DNA from: Alphaproteobacteria bacterium
GTDB taxonomy: Bacteria > Pseudomonadota > Alphaproteobacteria > Micropepsales > Micropepsaceae
Reading direction: 5' to 3'
Length of the DNA stretch: 64,000 bases
Assembly (NCBI GenBank): GCA_028871795.1
Contig: JAGWMG010000009.1
Span: 1-64,000 of the forward strand
The notes below the pieces were generated by a model. The model did no database searches, had not been told where the DNA came from, and worked only from the letters and a program-made list of their open reading frames with translations. A program made the translations under genes and the position numbers. Below are positions 8,743-16,980 of the stretch, in pieces (position 1 is the first letter of the stretch; every line of letters starts with the position of its first letter).

Positions 8743-10206
8743 ATGAGCAGACACCCCATCGCCTTCGACGACGCAGCCGCCACCGATCTCGTGGCCTGCG
8801 CCACGCCCGACGCCGCCTTCGACCGCCTGGTGCGGCTCTACGACGAGGCCATCGGCGCCATCGAAACGACGTTCAACGCCTTCTCGCGCGGCGAGGACGG
8901 ACCGGCGGCACCGCCTCCGGTTTATCCTTATCTCAGCGTGGACGTGGCCTTCGGCGAGAGCCGCTCGACCGGCCTCGCCTTCGGCAAGGTCACCAGCCCG
9001 GGCCGCTACGGCACGACGATCACCGCGCCGCATCTGTTCCGCGCCTATCTGATCGAACAGCTCACGCTGCTCACGCGGAGCTACAAGACCACGATCTATG
9101 TCGGCAAAAGCCGCACGCCGATCCCGCTGACGTTTGCACTCGAACGCGCCGCCTCGCAGATGGACGCCGGGATGCGGCTCAAGCTGGCCGAGCGCTTCGC
9201 CCTGCCGCGGCTGGACGCCGCGCACGACACCATCGTCGACGGCGGCAAATGGCTCGGCCCGGGGCCGGCGCCGCTGTCGCTGTTCTCCGCCGAACGCATC
9301 GATTTCTCGCTGCACCGGCTGCGCCATTATTCCGGCACCGATCCGGCGCATTTCCAGAGCTTCGTGCTGTTCACGAATTATCAGCGCTACATCGACGAGT
9401 TCGTCGTCTATTGCCAGAAGGAGATCTGGGAAGGCCGCGCGCAGAGCTTCGTCGAGCCGGGCAATCGCATCAGCGAGCACGGCAAAGAGCCCTCCGCCCC
9501 GCCGCTCGCCAAGCTGCCGCAGATGCCGGCCTATCATCTGGTGCAGCCCGGCAACGACGGCATCACGCTGGTCAACATCGGCGTCGGCCCGTCGAACGCC
9601 AAAACGGTCACCGATCATCTGGCGGTGCTGCGCCCGCATGTCTGGCTGATGGTCGGCCATTGCGGCGGGCTGCGCGCCAATCAGCGGCTGGGCGACTACG
9701 TGCTGGCGCACGCCTATCTACGCGACGATCTGGTCCTCGACGACATGCTGCCGACCGAAATCCCCGTGCCGCCCATCGCCGAGGTGCAGGTGGCGCTGGC
9801 CCAAGCGGTGAGCGAGATCACCGGCGCCAAGGGGCAGGTGCTGAAGGAGCGGCTGCGCACCGGCACGGTCGTCACCACCGCCGACCGCAACTGGGAGCTT
9901 CGCTTCGCCGAGCAGGCCCGGCGCTTCAACCAGTCGCGCGCCATCGCCATCGACATGGAATCCGCCACCATCGCCGCCAACGGCTACCGTTTCCGCGTGC
10001 CCTACGGGACGTTGCTCTGCGTCTCCGACCGCCCGCTGCACGGCGAGATCAAGCTGCCCGGCATGGCGGATACCTTCTACGAGGAGCGCGTCGGCCAGCA
10101 TCTGCAGATCGGCATCCGCGCGCTGGAGCTGCTGCGCAAGGAAGCCCACGCCGGCACGCTGCACTCGCGCAAACTGCGCAGCTTCACGGAGCCGGCGTTC
10201 CGGTGA
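8743..10206 (+). CDS. amn: AMP nucleosidase
   Basis: This 487-residue protein hydrolyses AMP to adenine and ribose-5-phosphate. It has the N-terminal AMP-nucleosidase-specific domain (about residues 1-170, with PYLSVDVAFGESRSTGLAFG) and a C-terminal PNP/UDP-phosphorylase-fold domain (about 270-470) containing GHCGGLR, AIDMESATIAANGYRFRVPYG and the LCVSDRPLHGEIK segment. The length is normal. The ATG at 8743 lies 4 bases after the deoB stop, so the two are an operon. Its product adenine fits the adenine-deaminase-like gene on the other arm of this locus. Confidence 0.95.
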   Translation: MSRHPIAFDDAAATDLVACATPDAAFDRLVRLYDEAIGAIETTFNAFSRGEDGPAAPPPVYPYLSVDVAFGESRSTGLAFGKVTSPGRYGTTITAPHLFRAYLIEQLTLLTRSYKTTIYVGKSRTPIPLTFALERAASQMDAGMRLKLAERFALPRLDAAHDTIVDGGKWLGPGPAPLSLFSAERIDFSLHRLRHYSGTDPAHFQSFVLFTNYQRYIDEFVVYCQKEIWEGRAQSFVEPGNRISEHGKEPSAPPLAKLPQMPAYHLVQPGNDGITLVNIGVGPSNAKTVTDHLAVLRPHVWLMVGHCGGLRANQRLGDYVLAHAYLRDDLVLDDMLPTEIPVPPIAEVQVALAQAVSEITGAKGQVLKERLRTGTVVTTADRNWELRFAEQARRFNQSRAIAIDMESATIAANGYRFRVPYGTLLCVSDRPLHGEIKLPGMADTFYEERVGQHLQIGIRALELLRKEAHAGTLHSRKLRSFTEPAFR

Positions 10207-10209
10207 GGG

Positions 10210-10665
10210 TCAGAACCAGGCGCGCTTGTTCTTGACATACAATTCGTCGAATTCGGCATCGGTCTTGGTGAGATAGATGATGCCTTCGATGAACGCGATC
10301 AAACATGTGATCAGCCCGGGCAAAATCAACAGCCAGCCGATTGTGCCGCACAACAGCATGATGATCCCTGGCCCAGTATAGCCGAGGTAGAATTTGTGGA
10401 TGCCCAAAGCGCCGAGGAAAATCGCCAACAGCCCGGCGGCGATCTTCGATTTGCCGCCGGCGTCGGCGCCGACCTGGCCGGGTAGCGGATACACAGAAGT
10501 GGCTGTGCCGTCTTCGTGAGACTCGAAATCAACTTCCATCCCGGGCCGGATCGTCAAGACGCCGCCGTGAAATTCTGTCCCCTTGAACGTATACCGCTTG
10601 CCGTCAGCGCCGGAGATGACCCCGTCGCCGCTTTCCGGGCTGTAGCCAAGAACCTGTCCGCGCAT
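10210..10665 (-). CDS. TM2-domain membrane protein with N-terminal OB-fold-like domain
   Basis: This protein is about 151 residues long. Residues 1-62 (MRGQVLGYSPESGDGVIS..., ending near YPLP) resemble a cold-shock/OB-like beta barrel with the GxVxxYxxxxGxGxI pattern. Residues 72-140 form a TM2 domain: two membrane helices with AGLLAIFLGALGIHKFYLGY, then GWLLILPGLITCLIAF and the acidic tail DAEFDELYV. TM2 proteins are widespread and mostly uncharacterised. The start at 10665 has GGGGA upstream; GTG at 10677 is an alternative. It is convergent with amn, with stops 3 bases apart. I infer no specific function. Confidence 0.75.
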   Translation of the reverse strand: MRGQVLGYSPESGDGVISGADGKRYTFKGTEFHGGVLTIRPGMEVDFESHEDGTATSVYPLPGQVGADAGGKSKIAAGLLAIFLGALGIHKFYLGYTGPGIIMLLCGTIGWLLILPGLITCLIAFIEGIIYLTKTDAEFDELYVKNKRAWF

Positions 10666-10802
10666 GATTCCCCACACTCTCTATCGGCGACACAATTCGA
10701 TCTACACTACAGTGATTCCGGCGACGCCTGCCATGCGGCGCCGGGAGGTCGTTGATGTGACGTTTTTATAGCGCTGACCGAACTATCGTCGCGACCGCGC
10801 CG

Positions 10803-10988
10803 CTATCTGCCGCGCTCGACGAACAGCATGATCCCCAGGAACGCCGCGACCGCCGCGCAAGCCCAACTCGCCCAGATGGGAATGAGATGGCTGGCGACGA
10901 CAAGGTCAAGGCCCGCATAAGCGCGATAGGCGTGCGCCGCGGCGACCACCAGCAGCAACAGCGCGGCAACGACTGTAAAGGGCTTCAC
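10803..10988 (-). CDS. Small two-helix membrane protein of unknown function
   Basis: A 61-residue hydrophobic ORF with two predicted membrane helices (about residues 4-22 and 29-56) and a charged tail ERGR. The GTG start at 10988 is preceded by AGGAGG at ideal spacing, the main reason to believe the gene is real. It resembles the many short alphaproteobacterial inner-membrane proteins with the pattern 'AYRxxxGLDLVVASHLIPIWASW'. No function can be assigned. It lies alone between the TM2 gene and the PilZ gene, all three on the minus strand. Confidence 0.6.
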   Translation of the reverse strand: MKPFTVVAALLLLVVAAAHAYRAYAGLDLVVASHLIPIWASWACAAVAAFLGIMLFVERGR

Positions 10989-11134
10989 GGCATCCTCCTC
11001 CCGATCTTCGATCGACTTTCCGCACCATAGCAGAAGCGCAACGGAAACGCTCGCGCGGAGCGAACGCGCGACAATGGGTTGCGTCTAAATCTCAAAGGAC
11101 CTGCCGGCGGACAAAACCTTGTCGCTGCCGGCCG

Positions 11135-11749
11135 TCAGGTGACGAATTCGATGGCGATGCCGTTTTCGAGGTGCCGAATGATACGCCCGCGCGACTTGCC
11201 GATGACCAGGAGTTCGCCGACCGGAGGTTTGATTTTGGTCCCCAAATAAGCCCCGCTCAACGACAGATCGATGACGACGAAATCGACCACTTCGCCGCCC
11301 GGCCGCCTGAACTGGCGAGCTTGCGGCACCAGCAGGCGTTCGTGCCGGCGCAGAGACGTCGTGCCCCTGCGGCCCCCGAGGTAGGACAATATCTTCTCGG
11401 CGATCTGCTCGCGCGTGTCGTTGGCGCCGTCGAAGCCGATGACCATTCCGTCGCCCGTAACCCGGGCCACGGTTCCCGCGATGTTCTCGAAGCCGTTAGC
11501 GTTGAGATAGACTTCGGCGCCGACCGGCGGCGCGTCGGCGCATTCGACGCAAGCGCCGCCCAGCGAAATGTCGGTCACGACGCAGTCCCGGCCGTCCGCC
11601 GCATCGGGCGCGCGCTGGAAAAATTTGCCGCGGATGGCCGACTTCACGCGCCTGAACGTGCGCCTGTCGGTGAACACCGACATGTCGCCTCGCTCGGTTG
11701 CCGTCGCCCTGGTCTCGTTTGGTGCAAAATCTGTCGCCGTTCTGAGCAT
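11135..11749 (-). CDS. Tandem PilZ-domain protein, likely c-di-GMP binding
   Basis: This protein of about 204 residues is built of two PilZ-type domains. The first has an arginine-rich switch (DRRTFRRVKSAIR) followed by VTDISLGGACVE. The second has LRRHERLLVPQARQFRR followed by VIDLSLSGAYLG. Both therefore keep the RxxxR and D-x-S-x-x-G elements that bind cyclic-di-GMP in PilZ proteins. There is no other recognisable effector domain and no membrane segment. The start at 11749 (MLRTATDF) has a GGAAGG-like ribosome site; ATG at 11683 (MSVFTDRR), directly before the first domain, is an equally good alternative. Neighbours do not reveal its target; motility or surface polysaccharide is typical for the family. 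Confidence 0.8.
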   Translation of the reverse strand: MLRTATDFAPNETRATATERGDMSVFTDRRTFRRVKSAIRGKFFQRAPDAADGRDCVVTDISLGGACVECADAPPVGAEVYLNANGFENIAGTVARVTGDGMVIGFDGANDTREQIAEKILSYLGGRRGTTSLRRHERLLVPQARQFRRPGGEVVDFVVIDLSLSGAYLGTKIKPPVGELLVIGKSRGRIIRHLENGIAIEFVT

Positions 11750-11939
11750 TTCCGCCTTCCTCACCCGAATTGCGGCCGGGTTTGCCGCGTATGCGACGGA
11801 AGAAATGCGCCAGGAAAGTATCGGATTTTGTAATTCGGATTCGGAGACTTGATTCAACTTGTACGAAACGGAACAGAGCGGAGCGGCGGGGGCGCCATTC
11901 CCGCTCCGCGCTCCGACATGCCGCGGCCGCATCGCGGCT

Positions 11940-12890
11940 TCAGTCGCTCAGGCCGGGCGTCAGCTTTATCAGGTCGTTGCCGTTGCGCTTGTAGTAGCCC
12001 GGGCCGTCGGGGCCGGTCTCATGGTAATCGCTGGTGACGTCGACATTGTAGTTCTGTCCGGTGGAATCGTGCACCCAGCCCGTCCCCAGCTGCGCATTGT
12101 AAGTCCCCGCCATGGTGACGTCGTCGTCGCCGCCGGATTTGCCGGTGTCATGCGTCTCGCTGCCGGCGGTCGGCCGCGGCAGGTCGGCCGGCGGCGGCAC
12201 AAGCGTCGACGTGCAACGCGTCGCCGCCGCGACGCTGCCAGCGCCAGCGACGGAGCGAGAGTCGGAGGCGCTGCCAATGGCGATCCTCAGGATGAGGCCG
12301 TAGCCCGCCGGATCGGCCGGGATCGCGAACTTGTACAGCAGCACATAGCCCCGGTGGCGCGCGGTGGCGAAGCTGAGAACCTGATAATATCCAAACGCCT
12401 GTTCGGGGCCACTCGCCTGCGCTTGCTCGTTGGTGAGCACGCCGACGGTGTAGAGTGCGAGATTCTCCGGCGTGCGGAATTGTTCGCCGTAATATCCCGC
12501 GGCGGCACCCCCGTTGACACCGACCGCGCCGTAGCTGGCGGTCATGTCGCCATCGGGCGAGGCCACGGTGAACGCCGTGCCCTGCCGGTTCGCGTCGGTT
12601 ACGCGCCAGCCGGCCGGCGCAAAGGTGCGGCACTGGCCTCCTTCCAGCGGTTGCAGCGGAACCGGCTCGGAGGCATTGGACGCAACACCGCCGCCGAACA
12701 GGCCTTGGTTTTGCGTTGGCGCGCCGCCCGACGGTGCTGTCGGCGGCGGCGCACCCGGCGCCGTCCATCGTCCGATATAGAAAAGCCCGACCAGCACCAG
12801 GATCGCCGCCGCGCCGATGGCGATTCGCTCCTTCGACGGCTTGGCCGACAACCAGTCGATATTCTTCCAATCGAATTTCGGCAGCTTCAC
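11940..12890 (-). CDS. Membrane-anchored protein of unknown function
   Basis: This 316-residue protein has a short basic cytoplasmic N-terminus, one membrane helix (about residues 22-41, IAIGAAAILVLVGLFYIG), a Pro/Gly/Gln-rich linker (about 42-75) and an extracytoplasmic domain. That domain contains GQCRTFAPAGWRVTDANRQGTAF and a C-terminal WVHDSTGQNYNVDVTSDYHETGPDGPGYYKR segment. The ends recall proteins with a stress-type N-domain and a WG-like 'YY-R' tail, but I do not recognise the family. The GTG start overlaps the stop of the deaminase gene by 4 bases (GTGA), so it is the last gene of the nucleoside operon. Confidence 0.7.
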   Translation of the reverse strand: MKLPKFDWKNIDWLSAKPSKERIAIGAAAILVLVGLFYIGRWTAPGAPPPTAPSGGAPTQNQGLFGGGVASNASEPVPLQPLEGGQCRTFAPAGWRVTDANRQGTAFTVASPDGDMTASYGAVGVNGGAAAGYYGEQFRTPENLALYTVGVLTNEQAQASGPEQAFGYYQVLSFATARHRGYVLLYKFAIPADPAGYGLILRIAIGSASDSRSVAGAGSVAAATRCTSTLVPPPADLPRPTAGSETHDTGKSGGDDDVTMAGTYNAQLGTGWVHDSTGQNYNVDVTSDYHETGPDGPGYYKRNGNDLIKLTPGLSD

Positions 12891-13936
12891 GGCTCCCTCC
12901 GTATTCGGTTTGTGCCGGGCGCCGCCGCATACGCCTCCACCGCCGCGAGGTGGCGTGCTTTTTCGGCGTCGCCGAGAAACGAGCCGAGAAAGCTGTTCTT
13001 GGCCAGCGTCGCGAGGTCGGACTTGCCCAGCGCCAGCGCCTGCGCCACCGCGGCGAAGTTCGCGTTCACATGGCCGCCGAAATAGGCCGGATCGTCGGAG
13101 TTCACCGTCGCGCGCAGTCCCAGGTCCAACATGCGCTTCAGCGGATGGTCTTTCAGATCCTTGACCACGCAGAGCTTGAGATTGGACAGCGGGCAGACGG
13201 TCAGCGTCATCTGCCCGGCGACGAGGCGCGCCACCAGCCTGGGATCGTCGAGCGAGCGGTTGCCGTGATCGATGCGGTCGACGTGCAAGAGATCGAGCGC
13301 CTCCCAGACGTAGGACGCCGGCCCCTCCTCGCCCGCGTGGGCGACGAGCTTCAGACCGTGGGAACGCGCCGCCGCGAAGACGCGCGCGAACTTCGACGGC
13401 GGATGGCCAAGCTCGGACGAATCCAGACCGACGCCGGCGATGCGGTCGAAATAGGGTTCAGCCTGCTTCAGCGTGGCGAACGCTTCCGCCTCGCTCAGAT
13501 GGCGCAGAAAACAGAGGATGAGCTTGGAGGTGATGGCGAAACGCGCCTCGCCGTCCTTGAGCGCGTGCAGAATCCCGTCCGCCACCGTCGCAAAGGCCAC
13601 GCCGCGCGCGGTGTGGGTCTGCGGATCGAAAAAGATTTCCGCGTGGCGCACGTTATCGTCCGCGGCGCGCTTCAGATAGGCCAGCGCGAGGTCGTAGAAA
13701 TCCTCCTCGACGCGCAGGACGTCGGCGGACCGGTAATAGATGTCGAGGAAATCCTGCAGGTTCGAGAAGCGGTATGCCCGCCGCACGTCCTCGGCGCTCG
13801 CGAAGGGAATGTCGGCCTTGTTGCGGCGCGCGACGGCGAACATCTGCTCCGGCTCGAAGCTGCCTTCCAGATGCATGTGAAGCTCGGCCTTGGGCAGGCC
13901 GGCGATGAAGGAGTCGTCCATGGCCAAAAATGCCAT
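12887..13936 (-). CDS. Adenosine/adenine deaminase family enzyme, most likely adenine deaminase
   Basis: This metal-dependent deaminase is about 349 residues long. Visible active-site motifs are ELHMHLEGS (metal His pair), AHAGEEGP (catalytic Glu), DRIDHGNRS and VNSDDPAYFGG (catalytic Asp). The segment VCPLSNLKLCVVKDLKDHP and the 'YFGG' after SDDP are what I remember of Aah1/PA0148-type adenine deaminases; true adenosine deaminases have different residues there. Adenine is what AMP nucleosidase in this locus makes, which supports adenine as substrate. The start at 13936 has GAAGG upstream; ATG at 13921 is also possible. It follows guaD by 28 bases and overlaps the next gene by 4. Confidence 0.85.
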   Translation of the reverse strand: MAFLAMDDSFIAGLPKAELHMHLEGSFEPEQMFAVARRNKADIPFASAEDVRRAYRFSNLQDFLDIYYRSADVLRVEEDFYDLALAYLKRAADDNVRHAEIFFDPQTHTARGVAFATVADGILHALKDGEARFAITSKLILCFLRHLSEAEAFATLKQAEPYFDRIAGVGLDSSELGHPPSKFARVFAAARSHGLKLVAHAGEEGPASYVWEALDLLHVDRIDHGNRSLDDPRLVARLVAGQMTLTVCPLSNLKLCVVKDLKDHPLKRMLDLGLRATVNSDDPAYFGGHVNANFAAVAQALALGKSDLATLAKNSFLGSFLGDAEKARHLAAVEAYAAAPGTNRIRREP

Positions 13937-13964
13937 GGCCTTCTGCGGTTTGGCAACCGTCCGC

Positions 13965-15245
13965 CTATTCCCGCGCATAAGCCAACGCGCCCGCGACGTA
14001 TGTGCGCGCCACGGCGCGGTCGTCGCCGAGAATGGCGATGGCAAAGAGTTTCTCGGCCGGGGACCGCACATGCGCCAAGCGGCGGCGGAGCAGCGGCAAG
14101 GACTTGGCGTCGAGCACGATGAAGTCGGCTTCCTTGCCGGTCTCGAAATTCCCCACCTTGTCGTCCAATCCCAGCGTGCGCGCGCCGCCCAGCGTGGCGA
14201 GATAGAAAAGCTTGAAGGGGTCGAGAGAGCGCTGCCGCATCTGACACACCTTGTAGGCGTCGTTCATGGCCGCGAACAGCGACAGGCTGGTGCCCGCGCC
14301 GACGTCGGTGCCGAGCCCGACGCGCGCGCCGACGCCTTCCGCCGCGGCGAGGTCGAACAGGCCGCTGCCCAGAAACAGGTTCGATGTCGGACAGAACGCG
14401 ACACCCGATCCGGATTTTCCCAGCCGCGCCCATTCGCCCGGCGAAAGGTGCAGACAATGCGCGAACACGGAAGTAGGCGTCGCCAAGCCGAACTTTTCGT
14501 AGACGGCGAAATAATCCGTACAATCCGGAAAGGCGCGATGCACGGCGGTCAGCTCTTCCACATTCTCCGACAGATGGGTGTGCAGGCGCACACCGGGATG
14601 CTCGACCAGCAACCGCCCGGCCAATTCGAGCTGGCGCTCGCTGGAGGTCAGCGCGAAGCGCGGCGTCACGGCGTAGCTCAGCCGGCCCTTGCCGTGCCAG
14701 GCGCGGATCAGCGCGCGGCTTTCCATATAGCCCGTCTCGGCCGTGTCGGAGATGCCGGCCGGCGCATTCTTGTCCATCAGCACCTTGCCGGCGACGATGC
14801 GCATGTTGCGCGCCAGCGCCTCCTCGAATAGCGCTTCGGCGGAAACCTTGTGGACCGTGGCGAACACCAGCGCCGTGGTCGTGCCGTTGCGCAGAAGCTG
14901 GTCGAGGAAAAACCGCGCGGTCTCCGCCGCCACGTCCTTGTGATGGAAACGCGCTTCCGTCGGAAAGGTGTGGGCCGACAGCCATTCGAGCAGATGCGCG
15001 CCGCGCGAGGCGACGATGTCCACTTGCGGATAATGCACATGCGAGTCCACGAAGCCGGGCACAATCAGGCTACCGGCAAAGTGCTCCACCGTGACGCCGC
15101 TGAGGCGCGGAGCGATCTCGTCCCAGGCTCCGAGTTCGGCCACATGGCCGTCTTCGACCACGAGCACGCCGTCTTCGATGTGTTGTCCGGATCCCGGGTC
15201 GCCGAGAAGATGGAAGATCGAAGCTCTATAGGCCTGGCGCGCCAT
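13965..15245 (-). CDS. guaD: Guanine deaminase
   Basis: This 426-residue amidohydrolase converts guanine to xanthine. It has the metal-binding SHVHYPQVDIVASRGAHLLEW block, TTTALVFATVH, the HTHLSENVEE motif, SVFAHCLHLSPGEW, AFCPTSNLFLGSGLF and the GLGTDVGAGTSLS metal site. These match GuaD rather than other amidohydrolases such as chlorohydrolases. The length is normal. The stop of deoA is immediately adjacent to its start (no gap), so the two are translationally close in the operon. Together with PNP and the adenine deaminase it handles purine bases released in salvage; no xanthine dehydrogenase is in the window. Confidence 0.94.
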   Translation of the reverse strand: MARQAYRASIFHLLGDPGSGQHIEDGVLVVEDGHVAELGAWDEIAPRLSGVTVEHFAGSLIVPGFVDSHVHYPQVDIVASRGAHLLEWLSAHTFPTEARFHHKDVAAETARFFLDQLLRNGTTTALVFATVHKVSAEALFEEALARNMRIVAGKVLMDKNAPAGISDTAETGYMESRALIRAWHGKGRLSYAVTPRFALTSSERQLELAGRLLVEHPGVRLHTHLSENVEELTAVHRAFPDCTDYFAVYEKFGLATPTSVFAHCLHLSPGEWARLGKSGSGVAFCPTSNLFLGSGLFDLAAAEGVGARVGLGTDVGAGTSLSLFAAMNDAYKVCQMRQRSLDPFKLFYLATLGGARTLGLDDKVGNFETGKEADFIVLDAKSLPLLRRRLAHVRSPAEKLFAIAILGDDRAVARTYVAGALAYARE

Positions 15246-16562
15246 CTACGATCCTGCGGCGATTCGTTCCAACACCATCGGACGGGGCGCGGGCGCGGCA
15301 TCGGCGATGCGAATGCAGTGTTCCAGCGCCGCGATGGCGCGTTTCGCGGCGGTCTCGTCGGCCGCATGGACGAGCGCGATCCGATCACCCGCGGCGAGGC
15401 GCGTACCAACCGGACGGAAGCCGGAAAATCCAACCGCCAGATCGATCTCGTCGGCCGTCTTGCGGCGGCCGCCGCCCAGATCGACCACCGCGACGCCGAC
15501 CTCGCGCGCGTTCATACCGGCAATGACGCCGGAACGGCCGGCCAGGAACGGCAGCGTCACCGGTGCGCGGATTAGATAAAACTCGCAGCGCTCCAAAAAA
15601 TCCTGCGGGCCGCCCAGCGCCGCAACCATTCGCGCGAAGGTCTCTGCCGCCGCCCCCGAATCGAGCGATTGCTGCGCCTTGGCGCGGCCTTCCGCCGGTG
15701 TCGCCGCCAGCTTGCCAAGCGCCAGCATTTCGCCTGCGAGCGCCAGGGTCACCTCATGCAGGCGGTGCTCGCGGGCGCGGCCGGTGAGATAATCGACGGC
15801 TTCGCCCACCTCCAGCGCATTGCCGACTGTTCCGCCCAGTATTTCGTCCATATCGGTCACGAGAGCAGTCGTGGGAAGATCGGCGCCTTTCGCGATTTTC
15901 ACAATACTTTCAGCAAGCTCGCGCGCACCCTTCAAATCCGGCATGAAGGCGCCGGAGCCGCATTTCACATCCATCGCCAAGCCTTGCAGCCCGGCTGCCA
16001 GCTTCTTCGACAGGATGGAAGCGCAGATCAGCGGGATCGACTCGACGGTCGCGGTGACGTCGCGCACGGCATAGAAGCGCTTGTCGGCAGGGGCGAGTTC
16101 GCTCGTTTGCCCGATGATGGCGCATCCCACATCGCGCACGACGCGGCGCAAGGTGTCGAGATCGGGGGTGGCGCGATAGCCGGGAATGGCGCCGAGCTTG
16201 TCGAGCGTGCCGCCGGTGTGCCCCAGTCCGCGGCCGGAGATCATCGGCACGTACCCGCCGCAGGCCGCCACCATGGGCGCGAGCATCAGGCTGACCTTGT
16301 CGCCCACCCCGCCGGTGGAATGTTTGTCGAGCACCGGACCAAGCCCGTCCCAGTGCAGCACCGTGCCCGACTGGGTCATGGCGCGGGTCAGCGCCACGCG
16401 CTCGTCCAGCGTCATGCCGCGGAAGAACACCGCCATGGCGAAGGCGGAGACCTGGCTCTCGCTGAAGCTGTCGTCGGCGATGCCGCGCACCAGGAACGAG
16501 ATTTCCTCTTCGCTCAGCGCCAGGCCGTCGCGTTTCTTGCGGATGATTTCCTGGGGGAGCAT
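15246..16562 (-). CDS. deoA: Thymidine phosphorylase
   Basis: This 438-residue enzyme splits thymidine or deoxyuridine to base plus deoxyribose-1-phosphate. The signature [14 protein letters not shown], the [21 protein letters not shown] segment, [10 protein letters not shown] and VKCGSGAFM are all present, followed by the C-terminal alpha/beta domain. The start at 16562 ([13 protein letters not shown]) is the conserved family start; a longer ORF running back through the cdd region is not coding. It lies 2 bases after cdd and abuts guaD. DeoB and DeoC process its sugar product. Confidence 0.96.
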   Translation of the reverse strand: MLPQEIIRKKRDGLALSEEEISFLVRGIADDSFSESQVSAFAMAVFFRGMTLDERVALTRAMTQSGTVLHWDGLGPVLDKHSTGGVGDKVSLMLAPMVAACGGYVPMISGRGLGHTGGTLDKLGAIPGYRATPDLDTLRRVVRDVGCAIIGQTSELAPADKRFYAVRDVTATVESIPLICASILSKKLAAGLQGLAMDVKCGSGAFMPDLKGARELAESIVKIAKGADLPTTALVTDMDEILGGTVGNALEVGEAVDYLTGRAREHRLHEVTLALAGEMLALGKLAATPAEGRAKAQQSLDSGAAAETFARMVAALGGPQDFLERCEFYLIRAPVTLPFLAGRSGVIAGMNAREVGVAVVDLGGGRRKTADEIDLAVGFSGFRPVGTRLAAGDRIALVHAADETAAKRAIAALEHCIRIADAAPAPRPMVLERIAAGS

Positions 16563-16564
16563 CG

Positions 16565-16975
16565 CTATGCCTTCGCGCCCAGATGCGACGGACCGAAGGA
16601 CAGCGGGTAAAGATCGCCGAACCTGACGGTGCGGCGCACGCCCGAGGGATCGCACAGATGCACCGGCGTATCGTCGGCGGCGAACTCGCGCAGGCGCTGG
16701 CGGCAGCCGCCGCACGGCGTGATGATTTCCGGACCCGAGCCGATCACCAGGATTTCCACGATGCGCCGTTCGCCCGCCGCGACCATCACCGAGATCGCCG
16801 ACGCTTCCGCGCAGGCGCCCTGGGGATAGGCCGCGTTCTCGACGTTGCAGCCGCCGTAGAGCTTGCCGTCGGCGCCGCGCAGCACCGCGCCGGTCGCGTA
16901 ACGCGAATAGGGCGAATAGGAGCGCGACACCATCAGTTTGGCCAGTTCGATCATCTCGGGCGCCGGGCCGTTCAT
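16565..16975 (-). CDS. cdd: Cytidine deaminase
   Basis: This 136-residue zinc enzyme converts (deoxy)cytidine to (deoxy)uridine. The motifs [18 protein letters not shown] (zinc Cys and catalytic Glu) and PCGGCRQRL (two zinc Cys) are those of the small tetrameric form with three Cys ligands. The start at 16975 has a GGAG about 10 bases upstream. It sits between the aldehyde dehydrogenase (5-base gap) and deoA (2-base gap), in the expected order for pyrimidine deoxynucleoside breakdown: deamination, then phosphorolysis. Confidence 0.95.
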   Translation of the reverse strand: MNGPAPEMIELAKLMVSRSYSPYSRYATGAVLRGADGKLYGGCNVENAAYPQGACAEASAISVMVAAGERRIVEILVIGSGPEIITPCGGCRQRLREFAADDTPVHLCDPSGVRRTVRFGDLYPLSFGPSHLGAKA

Positions 16976-16980
16976 GGCAA

